A program made the translations under genes and the position numbers. The notes beneath the pieces were generated by a model. That model saw nothing but the letters and a program-made list of their open reading frames with translations. It was not told the DNA's origin and did no database searches. Source: Flavobacterium quisquiliarum (GTDB lineage Bacteria; Bacteroidota; Bacteroidia; Flavobacteriales; Flavobacteriaceae). From it: 64,000 nt of DNA. Of this stretch, positions 1 through 9,135 are shown one piece after another. The stretch's first letter is position 1; each line of letters opens with the position of its first letter. The stretch spans positions 1 through 64,000 of the forward strand of contig NZ_WWEM01000037.1 of NCBI RefSeq assembly GCF_019308285.1, read 5' to 3'.

Positions 1-1414
<1,414 letters not shown>

Positions 1415-1424
1415 CAAAACTTTT

Positions 1425-1455
1425 CCTTCTCCCGTCCCAGACGGGAGGAGGAAGG
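1425..1455 (+). other. hairpin just after 23S rRNA
   Basis: CCTTCTCCCGT is followed by a short loop and ACGGGAGGAGGAAGG, giving a G+C-rich stem with a small bulge in the 23S-5S spacer. It may be a processing or pausing structure of the rRNA precursor. There is no tRNA in the spacer. Confidence 0.5.
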
Positions 1456-1560
1456 AACTTTCTTAAAAACTTATGTTTCTTTATCCCAGTATGTTAAGAT
1501 ATTGCTGCAGTTATTTGATTTTTAATTAACTGCAAAGCTGCTTGCAGCGAATGACCTTAA

Positions 1561-1667
1561 GGTGGTTATTGCGGCGGGGCTCACCTCTTCCCATCCCGAA
1601 CAGAGAAGTTAAGCCCGCCTGCGCAGATGGTACTGCATTATTGTGGGAGAGTATGTCGTCGCCTTTC
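1561..1667 (+). rRNA. rrf: 5S ribosomal RNA
   Basis: The sequence shows the conserved 5S core CCCATCCCGAACAGAGAAGT, GTTAAGCCCGCC and GGTACTGC. Terminal complementarity (GGTGGTTATTGCGGCGG at the start, GTCGTCGCC at the end) gives helix I. It lies about 150 nt after the 23S on the same strand, which is the normal rrn order. Confidence 0.95.
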
Positions 1668-1677
1668 TTTTAAGAAT

Positions 1678-1706
1678 CCTTCCCGATTTATCGGGAGGGA
1701 TTTTTT
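1678..1706 (+). terminator. rrn operon terminator
   Basis: The stem is CCTTCCCGA, loop TTTA, TCGGGAGGGA with one G-T wobble, followed by a T run. It sits about 10 nt after the 5S rRNA and is a typical intrinsic terminator. Confidence 0.85.
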
Positions 1707-1760
1707 GTTTTATATCATTTTTTTATTTTTTTGCTGAAATCCCCTAAAGCTCTTTTTAAC

Positions 1761-1848
1761 GCATGCGTCAGGGATGGAAGCGGCATCCTTTTGTTTTTTC
1801 CTTTAAAAAACAAAAGATAAAGCGGACAGCCCGGCCCGCAGGGTGACG
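1761..1848 (+). repeat. variable-arm structured element, copy 1 (long P2, short P3)
   Basis: This is a divergent copy of the scaffold also found at 17190, 30492 and 34628. The outer stem is CGTC/GACG, where the other copies have GCGTG/CACGC, so the fifth pair is swapped from G-C to C-G. It then has AGGGATGGAAGC, and hairpin P2 with a perfect 12-bp stem CTTTTGTTTTTT/AAAAAACAAAAG. GCGGACAGCCCG follows, then a minimal P3 (CCC, loop, GGG). It occupies part of the 1707-2055 gap between rrn and the Crp/Fnr gene. The rest of that gap is A+T-rich with nothing else recognisable. Confidence 0.7.
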
Positions 1849-2055
1849 ATATGATTATTTTAAGGATAATTTGATTTCAGTACTTTACTTTTAGCTGAAT
1901 CTATATAATTTCTTCTTTGCTAACAATAATCATGCTTTAAAAGCTTTTAAAATGCTTATTATTTAAAGTTTTTTTTCTCATTGTTTATTTTCCTTTTTAA
2001 CTTGCTTTATAATTAAAATTTTAAATTTAATTTCTTTTAAAAAACACTAATTAGA

Positions 2056-2619
2056 ATGGATGAGTTAATTCAGATCATAAATAGTTTTCAAAAATTAGAT
2101 TTAGAAACGGAGCTTGCTGTGCGAAAGTATTTTGTTCTTGAAAATTTTAAGAAAGATGAATTTGTAATTCAGGAAGGTAAAATATGTAATAAAGTATATT
2201 TCATTCAATCGGGGGCTGTTCGCAGATTTTGTTTTGAGGAAGGATTAGAAGTTACGAAATGGATTTATACCAATAATCAATTTGTGACCTCTATGAGTAG
2301 CTTTTTTGAGCAGAAACCTTCATTTGAAAGTTTTCAAGCTTGTGAAAATTCGGTGCTTTATTCGTTATCTTATTCAGATGAACAAATCTTGATGCAATAT
2401 CCACTCTTTTTAAAATTTCATGTAAATCAGTTGCGATTATATCTTTCTAAAATAAATGAATTTCATCATTTGTTTAGGGTAATGACTGCGCAACAGAAGT
2501 ATGAGTTTCTTTTACATTCTTTTCCTCAAATTGTTATTAAAGCAAAACTTAAACATATCGCTTCACTTATTGGTGTTAGTCAAGAAACTTTGAGCAGAAT
2601 TCGAGCTTCAATTTCTTGA
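2056..2619 (+). CDS. Crp/Fnr-family transcriptional regulator
   Basis: This 187-aa protein has a cyclic-nucleotide-binding-type beta-roll (about residues 20-115, with VIQEGKICNKVYFIQSGAVR) followed by a C-terminal helix-turn-helix (KLKHIASLIGVSQETLSRIR, about 163-182). That is the normal order and slightly short length for Bacteroidota Crp/Fnr proteins. The canonical cAMP-contact motif of E. coli Crp is not seen in the roll, and there is no Fnr-type cysteine cluster, so the ligand is unknown. It stands alone on the plus strand after the rrn operon, 66 nt upstream of an LpxA-like gene. Whether it controls that gene cannot be told from sequence. Confidence 0.88.
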   Translation: MDELIQIINSFQKLDLETELAVRKYFVLENFKKDEFVIQEGKICNKVYFIQSGAVRRFCFEEGLEVTKWIYTNNQFVTSMSSFFEQKPSFESFQACENSVLYSLSYSDEQILMQYPLFLKFHVNQLRLYLSKINEFHHLFRVMTAQQKYEFLLHSFPQIVIKAKLKHIASLIGVSQETLSRIRASIS

Positions 2620-2685
2620 TATTACATCAAAAAATATTCTTTCTTTTCTTTAGATTTTTGTGGACTATTTTAAAAAATTCAAAAA

Positions 2686-3459
2686 TTGAAAAATACTTTG
2701 GTTCATCAAAATGCTACTTTGGGGGGTAATATTACTCTTGGAAATTTTACGACTATTGAAAATGATGTTATAATTGGTAATAATACTCGTATTGGGAATA
2801 ATGTTACCATCTTAAACGGTACAAGAATTGGAGCAAACTGCCAGATTCATTCTAATGTAATTTTGGGTGGAATTCCTCAGGATTTGAAATACCGAGATGA
2901 ATATACCTTGTTAGAAATTGGAGATCATAATATTATTCGGGAATTTGTCACTATTAATAAAGGAACAACTTCAAAGACGAGAACTGTTATTGGGAATTCC
3001 AATTTGATTATGTCTAATGCTCATATTGGACACGATTGTATTATTGGTAATAATTGTGTTATTGGTTTTAGTGTTGGAATAGCTGGAGAAGTAGAAGTTG
3101 GAAACTGGTCAAATATTAGTGGATTGACTGCAGTGCATCAGTTTTCTATTATTGGAGAACATACTATGATTAGTGGTTTGAGTCGTGTTGTTAAGGATAT
3201 TCCACCTTATATTATGGCAGCGCATGATCCTTTACAGTATTTAGGATTAAATCTCGTTGGATTAAAAAGAAGAGGATTTGATTCTAAGAAGCTAGAAGAA
3301 CTTAAAGCCATTTATAGAATTTTATTTCAAGAAAAAAGAAACACAAAATTTGCTTTACAATTAATAGAAAGCGAATTTGAACAGACCATAGAAAGGGATA
3401 AAGTTTTAGATTTTATACGCGATTCAAAACGCGGTATTATCAAAGGTTATCGAGAATGA
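2686..3459 (+). CDS. lpxA: LpxA-type UDP-GlcNAc O-acyltransferase paralogue
   Basis: The 257-aa protein has hexapeptide repeats forming a left-handed beta-helix (about residues 5-180) and a helical C-terminus. Family motifs present are PQDLKYRDE (64-72), REFVTINKGT and NAHIGHDC, with His116 matching the catalytic His125 of E. coli LpxA. AVHQF supplies the equivalent of His160, and VGLKRRGF follows. The position matching E. coli His144 (LAGH) is Glu135 (IAGE), which is unusual. The known reaction is transfer of a 3-hydroxyacyl chain from ACP to UDP-GlcNAc, the first lipid A step, in the cytoplasm. No lpxD, lpxC or fabZ is nearby, so this is probably a second copy. The start is TTG, because no upstream ATG keeps the frame. 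Confidence 0.85.
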   Translation: MKNTLVHQNATLGGNITLGNFTTIENDVIIGNNTRIGNNVTILNGTRIGANCQIHSNVILGGIPQDLKYRDEYTLLEIGDHNIIREFVTINKGTTSKTRTVIGNSNLIMSNAHIGHDCIIGNNCVIGFSVGIAGEVEVGNWSNISGLTAVHQFSIIGEHTMISGLSRVVKDIPPYIMAAHDPLQYLGLNLVGLKRRGFDSKKLEELKAIYRILFQEKRNTKFALQLIESEFEQTIERDKVLDFIRDSKRGIIKGYRE

Positions 3460-3533
3460 TTTTAATTCTAATGAATCTGGTTTATAATTTTCAATTTTAG
3501 TAATTTTAGTTAATTATTTTAATTTACTATTTT

Positions 3534-4127
3534 ATGACAGAGTATAGTGCAAATCCTAAAGTTGATTTTTATTTCGAAAAAGCGGAAAAATGGCGAGAGG
3601 AATTAGAGCTGTTGCGTAGCATTGCTTTAGATTGTCACTTAGCGGAAGAATTAAAATGGGGAAGTCCGTGCTATACTTTTGATAAAGCTAATATTGTTTT
3701 GATTCACGCTTTTAAAGAATATTGTGCTTTTTTGTTTTTTAAAGGAGCGCTGATGAAAGATCCGAATAAAATATTAATTCAACAATCAGAAAATGTTCAG
3801 GCAGCGCGTCAGGTTCGTTTTACCAGTGTTGAAGATATTATTAGCAAAAAGGATTTTTTGAGAAACTATATTTACGAAGCGGCGGAAATTGAAAAAGCAG
3901 GTTTAAAAGTAGAATTGAAAAAAGTTTCTGAATTTGAAATAACAGAGGAGTTTCAGGTTAAATTGAATGAAAATCCTGATTTGAAAGAAGCTTTTTATGC
4001 TTTAACTCCAGGAAGACAAAGAGCTTATCTGCTTAATTTCTCTCAGCCAAAACAATCTAAAACGAGAGAGGCAAGAATAGAAAAGAATATTCCGCAAATT
4101 TTAGCGGGTAAAGGTTTAAACGATTAG
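3534..4127 (+). CDS. YdeI/DUF1801-family protein
   Basis: This 197-aa cytoplasmic protein has an N-terminal DUF1801-like fold (about 1-115, with ELKWGSPCYTF and VLIHAFKEYCAFLFFKGALM). The C-terminal half is rich in Lys/Glu and resembles the YdeI/OmpD-associated family (ALTPGRQRAYLLNFSQPKQSKTREARIEKN). That tail motif is the usual family signature. The biochemical role is unknown. Members are often named from a bacteriocin-protection phenotype that need not apply here. There is no signal peptide or membrane segment. A bidirectional terminator follows directly. Confidence 0.82.
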   Translation: MTEYSANPKVDFYFEKAEKWREELELLRSIALDCHLAEELKWGSPCYTFDKANIVLIHAFKEYCAFLFFKGALMKDPNKILIQQSENVQAARQVRFTSVEDIISKKDFLRNYIYEAAEIEKAGLKVELKKVSEFEITEEFQVKLNENPDLKEAFYALTPGRQRAYLLNFSQPKQSKTREARIEKNIPQILAGKGLND

Positions 4128-4143
4128 ATTGAACAAAAGCATA

Positions 4144-4173
4144 AAAAAACTCCTTTTTAACAAAGGAGTTTTT
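4144..4173. terminator. bidirectional terminator
   Basis: AAAAAACTCCTTT, loop TTAAC, AAAGGAGTTTTT. It has A and T tracts on both sides and lies between convergent genes, so it can serve both. AACTCC...GGAGTT is the commonest terminator core in this window. Confidence 0.85.
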
Positions 4174-4186
4174 CTGTTTTAGCTGT

Positions 4187-5077
4187 CTAGGAAATCTGCT
4201 CTTCGACAATGTTTTTTTTCTTGATTGAAATTAAGGATTGTAATAGAATTGAAGTCATAATCAAGCTTATTCCAATATAGAATGAAAAGTTGATTGATTT
4301 TCCTTCATCAAAAAATAAAAAAGCTAATATGATTGCATAAATAGGTTCTAAGTTGAAAGTTAAGTTTACAGTAAATGCCGGAATTTTTTTAAGTGATTCT
4401 GCAAACATTACATACAAAGCTACAGTGCAACAAGAAGCAAGAACAAATAAATAAAAAGTATCTTTTAAACTCGGAATAAAAGATTCTTCTGGGAAATAAT
4501 AAAAGTAAATTGGCAGTGCTAATCCCAAAACAATGGTTCCTCCTAACATTTGATAAAAGTTAATCAGCTTACTATCGTAAAACTGAACTAATTTCTCATT
4601 ATAAATGGTATACAAAGCTGCAAAAGCTGAAGAAACTACGCCAAGCATGATTCCAAGTTGATAGGAAGAATCAAAATGGAAAATAAGGCTTATTCCTAAA
4701 AGCGTGAATAAACTAAGAAGACCTTGAACTAAATTGAATTTCTTTTTATTAATGATAGGTTCAAAAACTGCAGTAAAAAAACTTGTCAAACAATAACAGA
4801 CTACGCCAATCGAAATGTTAGAATATTTAATGCTGGCATAGAAAAAAATCCAGTGAATGGTAATGAGTATTCCTGCTTTGGAAATTTTTACGATTTCTGC
4901 GAAAGATTGCAGCCCTTTTAGTTTATATGACTTTAGAATAAAAAATAAAATTATTGAAGCAAATAACACTCGGTACCAAACTAATGTTAGTTCATTAAGA
5001 GCGATAAGTTTTCCGAAAACGCCAGTAAAGCCAGCCAGTAACACTGCGGTGTGCAGTATCAAATATGATTTTTTCAT
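4187..5077 (-). CDS. DMT-superfamily (EamA) transporter
   Basis: This is a 296-aa integral membrane protein with about ten hydrophobic helices in two repeated five-helix halves, the EamA/RhaT layout. Typical elements are an N-terminal GVFGKLIALNELTLVWYR and, in the second half, FAESLKKIPAFTVNLTFNLEPIYAIILAFLFF. Family members export small metabolites or amino-acid-like compounds across the inner membrane. The substrate cannot be predicted. It is a single gene convergent with the YdeI-like gene. Confidence 0.88.
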   Translation of the reverse strand: MKKSYLILHTAVLLAGFTGVFGKLIALNELTLVWYRVLFASIILFFILKSYKLKGLQSFAEIVKISKAGILITIHWIFFYASIKYSNISIGVVCYCLTSFFTAVFEPIINKKKFNLVQGLLSLFTLLGISLIFHFDSSYQLGIMLGVVSSAFAALYTIYNEKLVQFYDSKLINFYQMLGGTIVLGLALPIYFYYFPEESFIPSLKDTFYLFVLASCCTVALYVMFAESLKKIPAFTVNLTFNLEPIYAIILAFLFFDEGKSINFSFYIGISLIMTSILLQSLISIKKKNIVEEQIS

Positions 5078-5436
5078 AAGAAGTTGTCTATCCCTTTTGA
5101 GGATTTATTTTTGAATATTAATAATTTTTTATTTGAGTTAAAGACACAGAATAACAGACTGATAAATTCAGTCTAGTGTCTATACTAAAGAAGTATTATT
5201 AATTTTCTGGTGGTGAAAGACAACCCGCTACGTGCATATTTGTTTTTGTATTTGAGCAAACTTAGGAAAAAGAGGCTGAATGAAAAAGTTTAAAAAGTTA
5301 TATAAATGTGAAAATTCTAACTTTTAAGCACAATTCGAAATTTAAAATGCTCTAAATCTCATTTTGATTTAAATATTTATTTGTAAACTTGCGACCACTT
5401 CAAATGATTAACTAAAACTAAACCGCATTCAATTTA
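5078..5436. other. non-coding gap between divergent genes
   Basis: This is 359 nt of A+T-rich sequence that should hold both divergent promoters. I see no full TTTG/TAnnTTTG pair, no strong hairpin and no repeat-family copy here. Confidence 0.4.
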
Positions 5437-6549
5437 ATGGAAACGAATAAAATACCTTCATCAGTGCTGCAGACCAAACAACATTTTGAAATTCTTGACG
5501 GACTTAGAGGTGTTGCAGCCTTTGCTGTTGTTATTTTTCATTTTATGGAATGGATTTTTACGGATCCGAGTAAGAATTTTATTGGTCATGGTTTTTTAGC
5601 TGTTGATTTTTTCTTCTGTCTTTCGGGTTTTGTAATTGGTTATGCTTATGATGATCGTATTCCAAAAATGGGAATATGGAATTTTTTTGTAGCCAGGATT
5701 ATTCGACTGCATCCTTTAGTTATTGCAGGATCTATTTTAGGATTATTGGCTTTTTTATTTGATCCGTTTGGAGGACATCTTGAATTGTATAGTGCTGGTA
5801 AAATTGTTTTGACTTTTATCTGCTCTCTGTTTTTAATACCATTTCCAGTTATTGCAGACCGAGGTTTTAACTTATTTAGTTTTAATGCGCCGGCATGGTC
5901 ACTGTTTTGGGAATACATTGCCAATATAGTTTATGCAATTGTACTTTACAGAATTAGAAAGAATTTGCTGTTTGTGCTGACTATTATTGCGGCTTTTGCA
6001 ATTTGTTTTGTGGCGTATAATTCTGGAAATTTATTAGGAGGCTGGAGCGGACCGACTTTTTGGGACGGCTGTGCGAGAATATCCTATTCTTTTTTAGCAG
6101 GATTATTAATCTACCGTTTCAATTTAGTTATAAAAAGCAAATTAGGTTTTGTTAGTTTAAGCGGATTATTGTTGCTGGCTTTTGTAATGCCGTTTTCAGA
6201 ATGGAATTGGTTAACAGAACCTTTAGTTGTTTTGTTTTATTTTCCATTATTGATTTCATTAGGAGCCGGAGCTGTCTTAAAACCTGGATTGGAAAAAGTA
6301 TGTGTGTTTTCTGGAAATATTTCCTATCCGTTGTATATGACGCATTATGCCGTTTTATGGATGTTCGGGAATTATTATACTAACTATAAACCAGATACAG
6401 CTCAGTTAGCTTTTATTGTGCCAATTGCAGTTATTTTGCTGGTGGGATTCGCTTATTTGGTAATGAAGGTCTATGATATTCCGTTAAGGAATTATTTAAA
6501 TACTAAACGAAAAGAAAAGTTTTCTAAACAAAAAACTCCATTATCATAA
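5437..6549 (+). CDS. acyltransferase-3 family membrane protein
   Basis: This 370-aa protein has about ten membrane helices, typical of the OafA/YrhL acyltransferase-3 family. It begins with the hallmark LDGLRGVAAFAVVIFHF (about residues 21-37). It also has FLAVDFFFCLSGFVIGYAYD and ARIIRLHPLVIAG, the conserved RxxRLxP loop. Members O-acylate sugars of surface polysaccharide, LPS or secondary metabolites using a cytoplasmic acyl donor. The acceptor is unknown and no glycan cluster lies next to it. The left arm of its terminator is inside the last codons. Confidence 0.9.
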   Translation: METNKIPSSVLQTKQHFEILDGLRGVAAFAVVIFHFMEWIFTDPSKNFIGHGFLAVDFFFCLSGFVIGYAYDDRIPKMGIWNFFVARIIRLHPLVIAGSILGLLAFLFDPFGGHLELYSAGKIVLTFICSLFLIPFPVIADRGFNLFSFNAPAWSLFWEYIANIVYAIVLYRIRKNLLFVLTIIAAFAICFVAYNSGNLLGGWSGPTFWDGCARISYSFLAGLLIYRFNLVIKSKLGFVSLSGLLLLAFVMPFSEWNWLTEPLVVLFYFPLLISLGAGAVLKPGLEKVCVFSGNISYPLYMTHYAVLWMFGNYYTNYKPDTAQLAFIVPIAVILLVGFAYLVMKVYDIPLRNYLNTKRKEKFSKQKTPLS

Positions 6550-6560
6550 TGGAGTTTTTT
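6531..6560 (+). terminator. terminator overlapping the CDS end
   Basis: AAAAACTCCATTAT, one-base loop, ATAATGGAGTTTTT. The left arm encodes the last residues and part of the stop region of the acyltransferase gene, so stem and coding sequence share bases. Confidence 0.8.
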
Positions 6561-6693
6561 TTATAGTTTGATTTTTTAACTAAAATATACAATCAGTACA
6601 GTTCGTCCTTTGAAAAATACAATTCAGTAAATAAAAATTGATTTCTTTTTTTATTGGGAATACTTTTGCTTCAAAATAAAATTAACCATAACC

Positions 6694-7749
6694 ATGAAGA
6701 AAATTTTAAAAGTTGCTAAAATTACATTTATTACCCTTTTGAGTATTATTTTAATTTTTATTGCGTATTTGTATATCAGCAGTAAATTGTTTCTGGAATC
6801 TAAGAAAGAAGAAAACATTAGTTATCTGTCGAAAAATAATGTTCAGTTATCTTCTTCAATTAATGAAAAATTATTTGATGCAGATTTTTACAAATCACAA
6901 GTATTTTTATTGGGAGAAATTCATGGTTATGCCGACAATCAGACAATAGATCAGGAGATGCTTTTTTTCTTAAATAAAAAAGTAGGAATCAAATATTATA
7001 TTGCTGAAATGGACAGCTTGACGGCTAAAAAGTTAAATGGCTTTTTATCTGAAAAACAAAAAAACGAAGTAATTTTAAAAGAAGTTGTGGAATCAATTAA
7101 GAAAAGAATTCCGCAGCAGGCAAGCCAGGAATTATTTGATAAATGGAGTGCTGTTTATGATTACAACGAGAATTTGGCTGATTCTTTAAAAATTACCGTA
7201 ATTGGAATTGATAAAAATTTTGATGATGAATCTAAAGGTTCAAGAGATGAAGCAATGGTAAGTAATCTTAAAAATACGATTCAGAAAAGGCATCTTGAAA
7301 ATGAAAAATTCTACGGACTTTTTGGATATTTTCATACACTGCAAAAGAAAACTGAATCAGATAGAGTAACTTTTGCGGCAGGATTAAAAGATTCAGGTTT
7401 TAAAGTAACCAGTTTTGTGAGTTACACAATTGATAGTGAAATGTATCTTCCTAAAAATCCTCAGTTTCCAACTCCAGAAGACGAAAAAGTAGCTTGGTTA
7501 AATGCCGATGGTCCATTTATGCTTGTAAAAGGAATCAATGATTTAAAAGAAGTAAGTAAACCAAATGCTGTAACGCTTTTTAAACTGAATTCAAAAAACT
7601 CGCCTTATTTCAATTCGCAAAATTTGATTACTGTAAAATCCAGGGTATTTGGAGAAAACATAGTTCCTTTGAAAGATGCCTCTGTAACTGATTATTTTCA
7701 GTATGTGTTTTTGCTGAGAAATTCTAAAGCTTTGACGAAATTGAAATAG
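6694..7749 (+). CDS. membrane-anchored EreA/ChaN-like protein
   Basis: This 351-aa protein has an uncleaved-looking N-terminal hydrophobic helix (about residues 9-30) and a soluble domain. VFLLGEIHGYADN (LGEIHG at 73-78), an AEMD motif at about 104-107 and a later GYFHT resemble the erythromycin-esterase/ChaN superfamily, whose core motif is LGE-xH. Those proteins include haem-binding lipoproteins and hydrolases. I cannot assign a substrate. The soluble part probably faces the periplasm (inference). It is monocistronic, with its own terminator. Confidence 0.6.
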   Translation: MKKILKVAKITFITLLSIILIFIAYLYISSKLFLESKKEENISYLSKNNVQLSSSINEKLFDADFYKSQVFLLGEIHGYADNQTIDQEMLFFLNKKVGIKYYIAEMDSLTAKKLNGFLSEKQKNEVILKEVVESIKKRIPQQASQELFDKWSAVYDYNENLADSLKITVIGIDKNFDDESKGSRDEAMVSNLKNTIQKRHLENEKFYGLFGYFHTLQKKTESDRVTFAAGLKDSGFKVTSFVSYTIDSEMYLPKNPQFPTPEDEKVAWLNADGPFMLVKGINDLKEVSKPNAVTLFKLNSKNSPYFNSQNLITVKSRVFGENIVPLKDASVTDYFQYVFLLRNSKALTKLK

Positions 7750-7798
7750 TCTTTCTTAGATAAAAAGGCTTAGATATCTTGTCAAAATAATGAATAAT

Positions 7799-7830
7799 AA
7801 AAAACTCCTTAAGCGATTAAGGAGTTTTTT
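7799..7830. terminator. bidirectional terminator
   Basis: AAAAACTCCTTAA, loop GCGA, TTAAGGAGTTTTTT. It lies between the plus-strand EreA/ChaN-like gene and the minus-strand marR gene. Confidence 0.85.
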
Positions 7831-7885
7831 ATTGAATTTTAAAAAGTGGAGTTATTTTTTACGATGAATATTTCAGTGTAGTTTA

Positions 7886-8347
7886 TTATTCAGCTTTATT
7901 TTTCTCAAAAAGATCTGCCATATTGGAATTAAACAAGGAAAGATTTTCATCTAAACCAGAAAAAAAATCGAGATCGGCATTTTCTACTTCGATGATCGCT
8001 TTCTGTAAAACATTTTCTCCCGCGTTTGTTAGTCGAATGATCTTCGCTCTGGTATCGGTTTCATGTTCGTGTCTTGTTATAAAACCTTTTTCTTCCAGTG
8101 TACGCAATACTTTTGATACCATCATTCTGTCAGCATTACTCTGGTTGGCAATATCAACTTGCGTTACAGAATTGCTTTTTTTCGAAAGCCATCCTAAAGC
8201 GGCTAATAATACAAATTGTGTCTGAGTCAAATCCAAAGGATCTAAAACTCGTTTTAATTTACGCTGCCAAAGCATAGTTAATTGTCCAAGGAGATAGCCA
8301 GGACTGTCTTTTGGACTTTTAAAATGAAAATTAATTTCTTTAGACAT
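7886..8347 (-). CDS. MarR-family transcriptional regulator
   Basis: This 153-aa protein has the MarR winged-helix layout: LGQLTMLWQRKLKRVLDPLDLTQTQFVLLAAL (about 20-51), recognition region VTQVDIANQSNADRMMVSKVLRTLEEKGFI (61-90), and the wing HETDTRAKIIRLTNAG. MarR proteins usually repress a neighbouring or self promoter and release DNA on binding small phenolics or oxidants. The adjacent VOC gene lies upstream on the same strand, and its promoter carries a long palindrome (8824-8858) that is a candidate target. Confidence 0.92.
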   Translation of the reverse strand: MSKEINFHFKSPKDSPGYLLGQLTMLWQRKLKRVLDPLDLTQTQFVLLAALGWLSKKSNSVTQVDIANQSNADRMMVSKVLRTLEEKGFITRHEHETDTRAKIIRLTNAGENVLQKAIIEVENADLDFFSGLDENLSLFNSNMADLFEKNKAE

Positions 8348-8390
8348 AGAATTGGTATCGGTATTAATCGAAAAAGCGGTTTGAAAGTAT

Positions 8391-8398
8391 CAAAGATA
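8391..8398 (-). promoter_or_regulatory. -7 box for marR
   Basis: On the minus strand it reads TATCTTTG, a perfect TAnnTTTG box, 43 nt before the ATG. No clear TTTG -33 element is seen at 20 nt. Confidence 0.45.
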
Positions 8399-8449
8399 AC
8401 CATCAAAAACTTTAGTTGATTATTTGATAAAAAATATTTTCTTACTCAA

Positions 8450-8809
8450 TTATTTTATTTCTAAGAAAGTAAGTTTGTAGCCGTCAAGATCTTTTACATG
8501 GAAAGCTCGTCCAAAGGGAGTTTCTATAATTGGCCCCGCAGTTGTTACTCCGTTTGCGATAAAATTTTCTTTCAGTTCGTCTAAATTTTCTTTTACAGCA
8601 AACCAAAGAGCAACACCAATACCTAATTCCTTATCTTCAAGTGGTTCCAAAGGAGTACGGATCGCAAAACTTGCTTGTCCTTCATTGTATTTAAAAATAC
8701 AAGCTTGCGGATTGGTATTTCCAATTTCAAAACCTAATTTTTTTTCATAAAAGTCTTTTGAGGCTTCCAGATTTTTTACTTGTAACGATGCAAATGTTAA
8801 TTCTCTCAT
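8450..8809 (-). CDS. VOC (glyoxalase/bleomycin-resistance fold) protein
   Basis: This 119-aa protein contains two beta-alpha-beta-beta-beta modules of the vicinal oxygen chelate superfamily: FASLQVKNLEASKDFYEKKLGFEIG at the start and GRAFHVKDLDGYKLTFLE at the end. I place the start at the internal ATG (MRELTF). The frame runs 48 nt further upstream, but that extension crosses the promoter and palindrome. A consensus TTTG-N20-TATATTTG promoter lies just above this start. The substrate is unknown. The family includes dioxygenases, isomerases and antibiotic-binding proteins. It may be controlled by the MarR gene downstream. Confidence 0.85.
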   Translation of the reverse strand: MRELTFASLQVKNLEASKDFYEKKLGFEIGNTNPQACIFKYNEGQASFAIRTPLEPLEDKELGIGVALWFAVKENLDELKENFIANGVTTAGPIIETPFGRAFHVKDLDGYKLTFLEIK

Positions 8810-8823
8810 TTTTTTTAAATTAA

Positions 8824-8865
8824 ATTGTTGTCGCAAATATAGTATTCGTGACAACAATATGCAAA
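8824..8865 (-). promoter_or_regulatory. VOC promoter with flanking palindrome
   Basis: On the minus strand: -33 TTTG (8862-8865), 20-nt spacer, -7 TATATTTG (8834-8841), then 24 nt to the ATG. A 9-bp inverted repeat, ATTGTTGTC (8824-8832) and GACAACAAT (8850-8858), brackets the -7 box. It is a plausible repressor operator, with the adjacent MarR protein as prime candidate (inference). Confidence 0.6.
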
Positions 8866-9135
8866 TGCATTTTGAATTTTCTTTTTTTTTAAATTTTAAA
8901 AAGAGCTATTTGATTTTTTGATGATCTTCATTTTGGAAATTTTGGTAAATAGGAAAGGGCTTTAATTGTAAGGGAATTTTACGAATATATTTAATTTACT
9001 CCAATAATTTGGATGTTTGAAGAAAGTGTTTTTTGAGAATTTCAGTAAGCAAGAGTTTTTTAGTGATTTGTAAGGTTTTTTACTTATGTTAGCAAATCGA
9101 TAAAACTAGAAATTTAGTGATTAATTTATGCCAAA

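Noticed and set aside
5646..5924. Antisense frame within the acyltransferase gene
   Set aside because: It is a shadow of a well-supported membrane protein on the other strand.
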